Below are positions 52,871-60,127 of a stretch of 64,000 nt of DNA, one piece after another; positions within the stretch are counted from its first letter, which is position 1; every line of letters starts with the position of its first letter. Source of the stretch: Suilimivivens sp963650485 (GTDB lineage Bacteria > Bacillota > Clostridia > Lachnospirales > Lachnospiraceae); contig CAVJLN010000009.1 of assembly GCA_963650485.1 (NCBI GenBank), positions 7,275-71,274 of the forward strand, given 5' to 3'. The notes under the pieces were generated by a model. The model was not told the origin of the DNA. It saw nothing but the letters and a program-made list of their open reading frames with translations, and did not search any database. The position numbers and the translations under genes were made by a program.

Positions 52871-52885
52871 TGCACCGTTTTTCTT
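52860..52885 (+). terminator. Terminator overlapping the citrate synthase stop codon
   Basis: Stem AACGGTGC (52860-52867) / GCACCGTT (52872-52879) with loop TGAT, followed by TTTTC. The TGA stop lies in the loop. Confidence 0.75.
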
Positions 52886-52888
52886 TAT

Positions 52889-52943
52889 CTATTCTATTCA
52901 GAACCGCATGTAAAACCGTTGCTAACGCAACTCGAGTTTTACT
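52889..52943 (-). repeat. Partial copy of the GTAAC-ended element (second hairpin)
   Basis: CTATTCAGAACCGCATGTAA and onward matches the right-hand half of the full copies in reverse orientation, including GCTAACGCAACTCGAGTTTTAC. It forms a stem of GTAAAAC with GTTTTAC plus an inner CGTTGC/GCAAC(T)CG stem. It fills the gap between two converging genes and may add to termination. Confidence 0.7.
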
Positions 52944-52956
52944 CATCTGTTTCAGG

Positions 52957-54444
52957 TCAGATCTTCTTTTCAAGGAATCTTAATACCGTCTTTTCCATAT
53001 CTTCCTTATCGCATTCGGTCTTATGTAATACCGGTGCGGTACGGATTTCCTGAATGGCTCCCGGTACCGGTACTCCGGAAAGCTTCTCCAATTCATCTAC
53101 CAGCGTAAAGTCTTCCATATTCGCATAGCCTTCATCAATAGCGGTCATAACGCTTCTGGTAAACTTATAGGGACTTGCTGTGGAAACCACAACGGTCTTC
53201 GTCTCATCTCCGGTTTCCTTCTTATATTTCTTATAAACAGAAGATGCAACTGCGGTATGCGTATCAATAATGTATCCGGTATCCTCATATAAATCATGGA
53301 TTTCTTTTGCTGTCTCCTGCTCGCTTGCGTAAGCACCATAGAAATCCTTAAGCTCTGCCTTCATCTCCTCACCGATCGTGTAAACTCCGGTCTGATTCAG
53401 GGATTCCATAAGTTCACGGTTACGCTCTGCATTGTCCCCTGTAATATGATAGATCAGCCGCTCCAAATTGCTGGAAATCAGAATATCCATGGAAGGAGAG
53501 GTTGTTAATACGAATTCCCGATTCTTATCGTAGGTTCCGGTACGGAAGAAATCATATAAAACCCTGTTTTCGTTGGATGCACAGATCAGCCTGCCGATCG
53601 GCACTCCCATCTTCTTTGCATAATAAGCAGCTAAAATATTCCCAAAGTTACCGGTCGGAACTACCATATTCACAAGTTCACCATCTTCGATCTGCTCTTC
53701 TGCAAGGAGCTTCACATAAGCATATACATAATAAGCAACCTGAGGAAGGAGACGACCGATATTAATGGAGTTTGCGGAAGAAAGCTGGAATCCGTTTTCA
53801 TTTAACTTCTTCTCAAGCTCACGGTCATTAAAAATCTTTTTCACTCCAGTCTGGGCATCATCAAAGTTACCATGAATTGCAACAACAAAGGTATTCTTGC
53901 CCTTCTGGGTAACCATCTGCTTTTCCTGGATCGGGCTGACACCGTTCTTCGGATAAAATACAACGATTCTGGTTCCCTCTACATCCGCAAATCCTGCAAG
54001 GGCTGCCTTACCGGTATCGCCCGAGGTTGCCGTCAGGATCACGATTTCATTTGTTACATGATTCTTCTTTGCAGAGGTGGTCAGTAAATGAGGCAGAATG
54101 GATAACGCCATATCCTTGAATGCAATTGTTGCGCCGTGGAACAATTCCAGATAGTAAGCATCTTCTGCATGAACCAGAGGAGCGATCTCTTCGGTATCAA
54201 ACTTCTCATCATAAGCTTTCTCAATACAGTTCTTAAGTTCTTCGTCCGTAAAATCGGTTAAATACAGCTTCATTACCTCATAGGCAACCTGCTGATATGA
54301 CATCTGTGAAAGTTCCTTCAAAGATTTGTCCAAGGCCGGAATGGATTCCGGTACAAACAAGCCTCCGTCTTCAGATAAACCTCTTAAGATTGCTTCTGAA
54401 GCCTTCACCTGTTTTCCTGCCGTTCTCGTACTATTATATAACAT
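52957..54444 (-). CDS. thrC: Threonine synthase
   Basis: A 495-residue PLP enzyme converting O-phosphohomoserine to threonine. The PLP Lys is in HGATIAFKDMALSILPHLL. The phosphate loop VPTGNFGNILAAYYAKKMG and ATSGDTGKAALAGF are typical of the long (bacterial/yeast-type) class. I chose ATG 54444 (MLYNSTRTAGKQVKASEAIL); the frame upstream of it runs toward the inserted element and is unlikely to be coding. A full palindromic element begins 34 bp upstream, so the native promoter region has been interrupted or displaced. Confidence 0.94.
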   Translation of the reverse strand: MLYNSTRTAGKQVKASEAILRGLSEDGGLFVPESIPALDKSLKELSQMSYQQVAYEVMKLYLTDFTDEELKNCIEKAYDEKFDTEEIAPLVHAEDAYYLELFHGATIAFKDMALSILPHLLTTSAKKNHVTNEIVILTATSGDTGKAALAGFADVEGTRIVVFYPKNGVSPIQEKQMVTQKGKNTFVVAIHGNFDDAQTGVKKIFNDRELEKKLNENGFQLSSANSINIGRLLPQVAYYVYAYVKLLAEEQIEDGELVNMVVPTGNFGNILAAYYAKKMGVPIGRLICASNENRVLYDFFRTGTYDKNREFVLTTSPSMDILISSNLERLIYHITGDNAERNRELMESLNQTGVYTIGEEMKAELKDFYGAYASEQETAKEIHDLYEDTGYIIDTHTAVASSVYKKYKKETGDETKTVVVSTASPYKFTRSVMTAIDEGYANMEDFTLVDELEKLSGVPVPGAIQEIRTAPVLHKTECDKEDMEKTVLRFLEKKI

Positions 54445-54477
54445 GTCCCTCAAGCTCCTTTGAATCGTTAGTAAATT

Positions 54478-54631
54478 GTAACTATTCAGAGCCATGCAAA
54501 TCACGAGATATGTACGTCGAATGCTTGCATTCGTAAGGACATATGAAATGATTTATATGGCGAAATAACCACATTCGTAAAACTCGAGTTGCGTTAGCAG
54601 CGGTTTTACGAATGGGGTTCTGAATGGTTAC
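54478..54631 (+). mobile_element. Full-length 154-bp palindromic MITE-like element, copy 1
   Basis: Ends GTAACTATTCAGA and TCTGAATGGTTAC (12 of 13 complementary). Flanked immediately by the 8-bp direct repeat AGTAAATT (54470-54477 and 54632-54639). Inside are two hairpins. One is bounded by GCCAT...ATGGC, with an inner CGAATGCTTGCATTCG. The other is CATTCGTAAAAC...GTTTTACGAATG. No coding capacity. Same orientation as copy 2 at 55350; the pair bracket the SleB-type gene. Confidence 0.88.
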
Positions 54632-54720
54632 AGTAAATTTTAAGCTATTGTAACATAAAAATACAGGTGAATCAATTTTTTCTCCTGATTTTTCTATACG
54701 GATTTTCTATAAGCAGTTAC

Positions 54721-55281
54721 TCAGCGGAAGAATTCATGTCCTCCATGTTCAAACAGCCGGTCTAAATGACTGTCAAACCACGCCATTTTATCTTCTGCGG
54801 CATATTGCCTTGATGCAAAATAAAGCGCTCCCTCCGTGAGGTTTTCTCCATTAAGGACACGTTCCACGGCTTCTTTTGTTTCTTCTGATATCTTTACCTT
54901 CTGGTAGGTTCCGTTTGCCACCGGTGAAAACTGGTAGATTCCTCCTTCCTTCTGCAGCACCACCTCGGTCACACTGTCGGGAAAACGCTCATCCGCGACA
55001 CGGTTTAATACCACTCCTGCCACCAGCATTTTGCCCTCCAGATCTTCACACCCGGCCTCGGCCTGCACAATACGCAGAAGACACTGGTAATCCGCATCCG
55101 ATAATTTGCTGCAAATCTCTTTTTCCAGTACTTTATAATCTACCACGCGCTGTCCGGATGCCACCAGACTCTGTTGCCGGATCATCGTATCTTTTTCAAG
55201 AATATCATAAGCAAATATTTTAATAAAACAAAACAGCAGGGAAACATAAGCTGTCAGATAAATAATCCACTTCTTATCCAT
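54721..55281 (-). CDS. SleB-type cell wall hydrolase
   Basis: 186 residues from ATG 55281 (AAAGGA 8 bp upstream; a longer frame starts at 55317). An N-terminal signal anchor (about 5-25: WIIYLTAYVSLLFCFIKIF) is followed by a hydrolase_2 domain (PF07486, about 65-185) with the catalytic Glu in LLRIVQAEAGCEDLEGKM, then VAGVVLNRV and YQFSPVANGTY. SleB relatives are spore-cortex lytic transglycosylases, but this protein lacks a peptidoglycan-binding domain, so a vegetative or sporulation wall role is equally possible. It lies between two copies of the palindromic element. Confidence 0.85.
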   Translation of the reverse strand: MDKKWIIYLTAYVSLLFCFIKIFAYDILEKDTMIRQQSLVASGQRVVDYKVLEKEICSKLSDADYQCLLRIVQAEAGCEDLEGKMLVAGVVLNRVADERFPDSVTEVVLQKEGGIYQFSPVANGTYQKVKISEETKEAVERVLNGENLTEGALYFASRQYAAEDKMAWFDSHLDRLFEHGGHEFFR

Positions 55282-55349
55282 CACTTTTTTCCTTTCTCCT
55301 ACTATTCTATACAGCACTTGTCCAAAATATTTCTAATTATTGCTAATTT

Positions 55350-55501
55350 GTAACTATTCAGAGCCATGCAAATCATGTCCGTATGGACGATGAATGCTTG
55401 CATTCAATCGGACATATGCCATGATTTATATGGCGAAGTAACTACATGAGTAAACTACGCTGTGAAACAGCGGTTTTGCGAATGGAATTCTGAATAGTTA
55501 C
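55350..55501 (+). mobile_element. Full-length 152-bp palindromic MITE-like element, copy 2
   Basis: Perfect 13-bp terminal inverted repeats GTAACTATTCAGA / TCTGAATAGTTAC. Perfect 8-bp flanking duplication GCTAATTT (55342-55349 and 55502-55509). Internal hairpins correspond to copy 1 (GCCATGCAAATCA with TGATTTATATGGC, then a CTGTGAAACAG-centred stem). No open reading frame. It lies in the 410-bp gap between the SleB-type gene and the AP2 gene. Confidence 0.9.
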
Positions 55502-55521
55502 GCTAATTTATGAAAAACAAT

Positions 55522-55548
55522 GTAACTGTTCAATACTTTCACAGTTAC
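55522..55548. repeat. Short GTAACTGT/ACAGTTAC inverted repeat
   Basis: Perfect 8-bp arms with an 11-bp centre, 20 bp from copy 2. The outer GTAAC/GTTAC matches the family, but the 8-bp duplication is missing, so it is a degenerate member or a coincidence. Confidence 0.4.
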
Positions 55549-55623
55549 AATGCAAAATTCATTCCTGAATCATATTCTTACCGGTAATTTCGTTCATAAT
55601 TTCTACAGATTTTCCACAAGTTA

Positions 55624-55632
55624 TGCTATACT
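55624..55632 (+). promoter_or_regulatory. Extended -10 promoter of the AP2 gene
   Basis: TGCTATACT: an extended -10 (TGn) joined to TATACT (55627-55632). The -35 region is weak (TCTACA at 55602). The expected start near 55639 would place the palindrome 55645-55665 at about +7 to +27. Confidence 0.45.
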
Positions 55633-55644
55633 TTAAAAAAACGC

Positions 55645-55665
55645 GTAACTATTCTGAATAGTTAC
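55645..55665. mobile_element. Minimal 21-bp palindromic element in the AP2 gene leader
   Basis: GTAACTATTC followed by TGAATAGTTAC: the two element ends fused with no interior. The 6-bp sequence AAACGC abuts both sides, but the usual 8-bp duplication is not complete. It lies between the promoter and the ATG at 55692, with AAAGGAATCCTC as ribosome binding site beyond it. Confidence 0.6.
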
Positions 55666-55691
55666 AAACGCATAAGAAGAAAGGAATCCTC

Positions 55692-56492
55692 ATGTCAGCA
55701 AAGCTCCCCGGTGTTTATGAAATCACACAAAAAAACGGTACGGTAACGTATCGCTCTTCGCTTACTTTCCGGAATAAACACATCAGTCTGGGAAGCTATG
55801 CCTCAGAAAAGGACGCTCATGCCGCATATTTACTGGCTCGAAAACTCTTATCCGATGTTTCGCTATCTCTTACGTCCTATTCCGAAACCGATTCTGTGAT
55901 TCCTTTCGAAAAATGGGTTGTTCTTCTCAATTTCCGTGACAATGGCCTCTACTTTTCAAACCCCATTTATCTCCGGCAGAAATATTTTGAATATCATCTT
56001 GCCCCATATATCATTTTACGATTCGACCGGGATGATCTGTTTTATTATTCCTCCCATAAAATCATGCAGCGCGGCCGTCACTTTTTCGTTGCGGACTATG
56101 GCATGCAGGTCAATATTGCAAACCGTTACGGCATCAAAAACTATGCAGTGGAAAACCGCGACTATCGCTTCATCAACGGGGATCCCTACGATTTCCGCTA
56201 CGAAAATATTGAGATTCTGAACCGCTATCACGGTGTCCGTGTCCGCTATACGAAAGCGGGCATACGATATGCTGCGGTCATCCACTTAAGCGGCAACTTC
56301 ACGATCGGTATCTATAAAAGCGACATCGAGGCTGCCATCGCCTATAACAAAGCCATTGATCTTTTAATTAAAAATGGCGTAAGCAGGAATTTTACGCCCA
56401 ATTATATTGAGAATCTCTCTCCCTCTGCCTACGCCGATATTTATTTTGAAGTTTCTGTTTCCCGCAAAATTCAGGACTATCGTCCCCTCTGA
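55692..56492 (+). CDS. AP2-domain protein with degenerate HNH-like core
   Basis: A 266-residue basic cytosolic protein. An AP2/ERF-like domain at about 5-53 (KLPGVYEITQKNGTVTYRSS, ISLGSYASEKDAHAAYLLA) and a second at about 179-228 (YHGVRVRYTKAGIRYAAVIH, FTIGIYKSDIEAAIAYNKA) flank a central region (about 128-176) reading RDYRFINGDPYDFRYENIEI. That segment has the shape of an HNH homing-endonuclease motif (DHINGD...DNR..NL) but lacks the catalytic His. This suggests a DNA-binding protein derived from an AP2-HNH nuclease. Target unknown. The family end-palindrome lies in its leader. Confidence 0.72.
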   Translation: MSAKLPGVYEITQKNGTVTYRSSLTFRNKHISLGSYASEKDAHAAYLLARKLLSDVSLSLTSYSETDSVIPFEKWVVLLNFRDNGLYFSNPIYLRQKYFEYHLAPYIILRFDRDDLFYYSSHKIMQRGRHFFVADYGMQVNIANRYGIKNYAVENRDYRFINGDPYDFRYENIEILNRYHGVRVRYTKAGIRYAAVIHLSGNFTIGIYKSDIEAAIAYNKAIDLLIKNGVSRNFTPNYIENLSPSAYADIYFEVSVSRKIQDYRPL

Positions 56493-56531
56493 TGATTCTA
56501 AAACCTTACAATACGCGGAATAAAGCTTCCG

Positions 56532-57605
56532 TTACTTCATGGAATAATCCACAAAACTGATGATATACGAGCCGCCATTCTCAATTCCGGCAAGGGAAAT
56601 ATCCGTGGCATACCGCCACATTTTAAACTCATACGGATATTCCGGAAGTGGATTCGCATCATTAAGCAGCACATCATAATCCGTGAGTAATCCATCCGGC
56701 CGGATCTTTTCCATCAGCCACTGCTTATTTCCATACAGAACAGCATGATAGCCTTCATACTGAATCGTCTGCAGAAAGGCTTCTGCAATCTGACTTCTTT
56801 GATCCACAGAAAGAGTATCTGTTCTGGCAGTATCATTCGTAATCTCTTCCATAACAAGTGCCACCGGATAACGAATTGTATAGGACTGTAACTGATGAAT
56901 CACAAAGTTGGCTTCATCGACGGCCTCCGTCACATTCACTGCCTGGGAATAAAACGTAATGCCGATATCCAGATCAGCCTTCTTCGCAGCTTCCATATAA
57001 TCTGCAAACTGTTCATCCGGTGAAATCATACCGCTTTCATAGCCTCTTCCACCGACCTTTAACATCACGAAATCAATGCCGTTTCGTTTCAGCCAGTCAA
57101 AGTCTACCTTTCCGTTGCTCTTAGATAATTCTACGCCGAGTCTGGAGGTTTTCTCCCCCTCCGGATAATATCCCATCTGATCATTTACAATTTTAATTTT
57201 CGTATAATCAATGGAATTTTTCTGCACATCCTCATAGGCAGGATCCTCTGTCGGTTCCGGTGATGGAGAGGGTTCTTCGGACGGGATTGGGGAAGGGAGC
57301 GGAGATTCCTCTACTGCCTCGCCTGCATTCCGGTCTCCATACATATTCCAGAAGTCCAGATCCTCAGAACGGAGTCCTGTGCTTTCTCCTGCTTCTTCAC
57401 TTTCTCCGTTGCTTAAATCTACCGCCTCTACAGCCGGTGTCGAGGTAGGTTTAGCAGCTGATTTCCGGTTACTGCTGCGAGTATTCTGGGATACCACCAC
57501 AAGAATCACAATGAGCACAATCCCTGCCATCGCAATAATCGTATAAATCACAGGAAGGCTTAAGCCTCTGTCGTTATCGTCATCATCATAATTTGAATAC
57601 TTCAT
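56532..57605 (-). CDS. GH25-fold membrane protein, catalytic Asp residues altered
   Basis: 357 residues from ATG 57605 (AAGG 6 bp upstream; a TTG two codons earlier is less likely). A signal anchor spans about 18-39, followed by a Ser/Glu/Pro-rich linker (to about 125) and a GH25-type lysozyme domain (about 155-355): LGVELSKSNGKVDFDWLKRN, GITFYSQAVNVTEAVDEANF, FKMWRYATD. Where GH25 enzymes have GxDVS, this has GVELS (Glu159). Where they have PVxLDxE, this has PVALVME (Val251, Glu253). Two active-site Asp are therefore changed and hydrolysis is doubtful; a binding role is possible. Confidence 0.75.
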   Translation of the reverse strand: MKYSNYDDDDNDRGLSLPVIYTIIAMAGIVLIVILVVVSQNTRSSNRKSAAKPTSTPAVEAVDLSNGESEEAGESTGLRSEDLDFWNMYGDRNAGEAVEESPLPSPIPSEEPSPSPEPTEDPAYEDVQKNSIDYTKIKIVNDQMGYYPEGEKTSRLGVELSKSNGKVDFDWLKRNGIDFVMLKVGGRGYESGMISPDEQFADYMEAAKKADLDIGITFYSQAVNVTEAVDEANFVIHQLQSYTIRYPVALVMEEITNDTARTDTLSVDQRSQIAEAFLQTIQYEGYHAVLYGNKQWLMEKIRPDGLLTDYDVLLNDANPLPEYPYEFKMWRYATDISLAGIENGGSYIISFVDYSMK

Positions 57606-57627
57606 ACGCAACCTTCTTTATTTTATC

Positions 57628-57672
57628 GCAGCTATTCAGAACTCCATTCGCAAAACCGCTGTTTTACAGTAT
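57628..57672 (-). repeat. Partial palindromic element between the GH25 and apbE genes
   Basis: GCAGCTATTCAGA (first bases diverged from GTAAC) then CTCCATTCGCAAAACCGCTG and a short GTTTTACAG tail. It matches the right-hand half of the full copies in reverse orientation. Confidence 0.6.
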
Positions 57673-57684
57673 TTCTTCTTTCGC

Positions 57685-57713
57685 TTGATTTTCTCTTTCG
57701 CACATTGTACCAT
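57685..57713 (+). promoter_or_regulatory. Possible promoter giving a leaderless apbE transcript
   Basis: TTGATT (57685-57690), 17-bp spacer, TACCAT (57708-57713), then six bases and the ATG at 57720. The start of transcription would fall on or next to the start codon. No ribosome binding site is visible. Confidence 0.35.
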
Positions 57714-57719
57714 AGATTC

Positions 57720-58724
57720 ATGTTCCGATTCAAACAGAAAAGATTAAAACTCTATATTGCTCTCCTTTTATCCGGTACGCTCCTTCTCGGAATGACCGGC
57801 TGTAAACCGCTGTCTGTGCAGGTATCCGCAACAGGCTTTTATTTCGATACCTTTATTTCCGTTACCATCTATGATGCTGAGAATGATAACCGTGGGAATG
57901 AGCTGTTAGAGGGCTGCATGTCTCTGGCAGAGCATTACGAAAATCTATACAGCAAAAGCATTCCAACAAGCGACATTTCCCGGATCAACACACATCCCGG
58001 TGAGTATGTTACCGTAGCCCCGGATACTATTACCTTATTACAGACTGCATGTGAATACGCGGTACTCTCGGATGGAGCCATTGACCCTTCCATTGGTGCG
58101 GTGTCTTCTCTCTGGAATTTCCATGAAACAGCCGCTCCTGCTATCCCCACGGATGACGTTCTTTCCGAGGCTTTAACGCATGTCGATTACCGTAAAATTT
58201 TCATAAAGGATCAGCAGGTAATGCTTACTGAAGAAGGAATGGCTCTTGATCTTGGTTTCATTGCGAAGGGTTATATCGCTGACCGTATGAAGGAATATCT
58301 GTCAGGTGAAGGAGTAAAAAGCGCCATCATCAACCTTGGCGGTAACATTCTCGCCATTGGAGCAAAGCCTGACGGTTCTCCGTTCCGTGTTGGGATCCAG
58401 AAGCCTTTTTCCGATACCGGTACTGCCCTGCTTACGGTTGACGATTCAGACCGCAGCGTGGTTTCTTCCGGAAATTACGAACGCTGCTTTGAAGTGGATG
58501 GCGTCCTCTATCATCATATTCTTTCTACCGAAAATGGCTATCCGGTAAACAGCGGTCTGTCCCAGGTAACCATTTTAAGTGATGACTCCGTTACCGGCGA
58601 TGCCCTATCTACATTATGCTTCCTCCTCGGTTATGAAAAAGCCACCACCCTGCTTGAAAATTATCCTGATGTTCAGGCAATCTTCGTTCTGGATGATGGC
58701 TCGGTTGTCTCTTACAATTACTAA
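57720..58724 (+). CDS. apbE: FAD:protein FMN transferase lipoprotein
   Basis: 334 residues from ATG 57720; an in-frame TTG at 57705 is the alternative and neither has a ribosome binding site. A lipoprotein signal with lipobox MTGC lies at about residues 25-28, placing it outside the membrane. ApbE motifs are GFYFDTFISVTIYD, the DLGFIAKGYIADRM segment, NLGGNILAIG and TGDALSTLCFLLG with metal ligands. ApbE attaches FMN to Thr in RnfG and RnfD; both have SGAT sites in the adjacent operon. It converges on rnfB with 17 bp between stops. Confidence 0.92.
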   Translation: MFRFKQKRLKLYIALLLSGTLLLGMTGCKPLSVQVSATGFYFDTFISVTIYDAENDNRGNELLEGCMSLAEHYENLYSKSIPTSDISRINTHPGEYVTVAPDTITLLQTACEYAVLSDGAIDPSIGAVSSLWNFHETAAPAIPTDDVLSEALTHVDYRKIFIKDQQVMLTEEGMALDLGFIAKGYIADRMKEYLSGEGVKSAIINLGGNILAIGAKPDGSPFRVGIQKPFSDTGTALLTVDDSDRSVVSSGNYERCFEVDGVLYHHILSTENGYPVNSGLSQVTILSDDSVTGDALSTLCFLLGYEKATTLLENYPDVQAIFVLDDGSVVSYNY

Positions 58725-58741
58725 CAGAAAGTGCTTCTTTC

Positions 58742-59533
58742 TTAATGCTCTACAATCGATTTCCTTGGACACTTCGACATGCAGACGCCGCATCCAACGC
58801 ATTTCTCATAGTCAATCGCTGCATGGAAATCACTAATGGTAACTGCATCCTGCGGACAGTTCTTCTTACAGAGAGAACAGCCGATACAGCCGACCTGACA
58901 ATCCTTCATGGTAACCGGTCCCTTATCCTCGGAGCTGCAGGCTACCGTATACTTTGCATCATAGGGAATGAGGGAAATCAGATGCTTCGGGCAGACCGCC
59001 ACGCACTTACCGCACGCCTTACAGGCATCCTTGTCTACAACGGCTACTCCGTTTACGACGTGAATGGCATCAAACGGACACACCGATACGCAGGTTCCGA
59101 ATCCCAGACAGCCGTTGTTACAGCTCTTCGCACCGCCGTTCGGGACAAAGGAAAGCATCCGGCAGTCCTCAACTCCATGATATTCATAATCCAGTGTAGT
59201 TTTGTCACAGTCTCCCTGACAGGCTACAAATGCAACCTTCCGTTCGGTTTCTCCGGCTTCTACTCCCATGATCCCGGCGATGACCTTTCCGACAGCTTCT
59301 CCACCTACCGGACAAGCATTGACCGGCGCTTCCCCTTTTGCAATTGCTGCAGCGAGTCCGCTGCATCCGGGGAACCCACATCCGCCACAATTATTTCCAG
59401 GGAGTGAAGCAAGTACCGCCTCTTCCTTTTCATCTACTTCTACTTTGAACTGGATAGCAGCAATTCCGAGAAAGATACCAACAAAAAGGCCAACTCCACC
59501 AACAACTGCTATTGCTAAAATTACTGCACTCAT
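58742..59533 (-). CDS. rnfB: Rnf complex ferredoxin-type subunit RnfB
   Basis: 263 residues. An N-terminal membrane helix (about 3-28) is followed by the Fe-S motif NNCGGCGFPGCSGLAAAIAKG and then at least three ferredoxin-like Cys motifs (CLGFGTCVSVCPF, CKACGKCVAVCPK, CIGCSLCKKNCPQ, CVGCGVCMSKCPR), so several 4Fe-4S clusters. It passes electrons from ferredoxin into the complex. It is the last gene of the operon. AGAAAGGAG precedes the ATG. Confidence 0.95.
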   Translation of the reverse strand: MSAVILAIAVVGGVGLFVGIFLGIAAIQFKVEVDEKEEAVLASLPGNNCGGCGFPGCSGLAAAIAKGEAPVNACPVGGEAVGKVIAGIMGVEAGETERKVAFVACQGDCDKTTLDYEYHGVEDCRMLSFVPNGGAKSCNNGCLGFGTCVSVCPFDAIHVVNGVAVVDKDACKACGKCVAVCPKHLISLIPYDAKYTVACSSEDKGPVTMKDCQVGCIGCSLCKKNCPQDAVTISDFHAAIDYEKCVGCGVCMSKCPRKSIVEH

Positions 59534-59548
59534 TTTATTGGCTCCTTT

Positions 59549-60127
59549 CTACAACAATCCCGAAAATCCGCAGAACGCAATTGCCATCAGCCCTGCGGTA
59601 ATCAGGACAATCGGCATTCCCTTAAAGGATTCCGGAATATCATTATATGCCATCTTTTCGCGAATACCGGCAAGAATCACAATGGCAATCGTAAATCCTG
59701 CAGCGGTTGCAAAACCATTCACAACGCCCTGAAGGATTCCATAATTCTTCTGCACGTTCGTTAACGCGATACCAAGTACGGCACAGTTTGTTGTAATCAA
59801 GGGCAGATATACACCAAGCGCCTGATATAGGGATTTCATGAATTTCTTCAAGAACATTTCCACAAACTGTACCAGAGCTGCAATGACCAGAATAAATACA
59901 ATTGTCTGTAAATAAGTCAGATCAAGGGGTGTTAAAATATACTGATAAATCAATCCTGTCACTGCCGAGGACAGGGTAATAACGAAGATGACTGCGGTTC
60001 CCATTCCCGCTGCGGTATTGGTCTTCTTGGATACACCAAGGAATGGACACAGCCCAAGGAACTGACTCAGTACCACGTTACTGATTAAGGAAGAGGAAAC
60101 CAGAATAATAAGTAATTCTTTAATCAT
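59549..60127 (-). CDS. rnfA: Rnf complex membrane subunit RnfA
   Basis: A 192-residue protein with six hydrophobic helices, beginning ELLIILVSSSLISNVVLSQF and containing LGLCPFLGVSKK, where the conserved Cys helps bind an intramembrane iron-sulfur centre shared with RnfE. It overlaps rnfE by 8 bp, with GGAGGGAAAGAACA before the ATG. Confidence 0.95.
   Translation of the reverse strand: MIKELLIILVSSSLISNVVLSQFLGLCPFLGVSKKTNTAAGMGTAVIFVITLSSAVTGLIYQYILTPLDLTYLQTIVFILVIAALVQFVEMFLKKFMKSLYQALGVYLPLITTNCAVLGIALTNVQKNYGILQGVVNGFATAAGFTIAIVILAGIREKMAYNDIPESFKGMPIVLITAGLMAIAFCGFSGLL

Noticed and set aside
54478..54631. Palindromic element as an ordinary terminator or REP sequence
   Set aside because: The flush 8-bp direct duplications, different at each site, and the conserved 13-bp ends point to transposition rather than a terminator.
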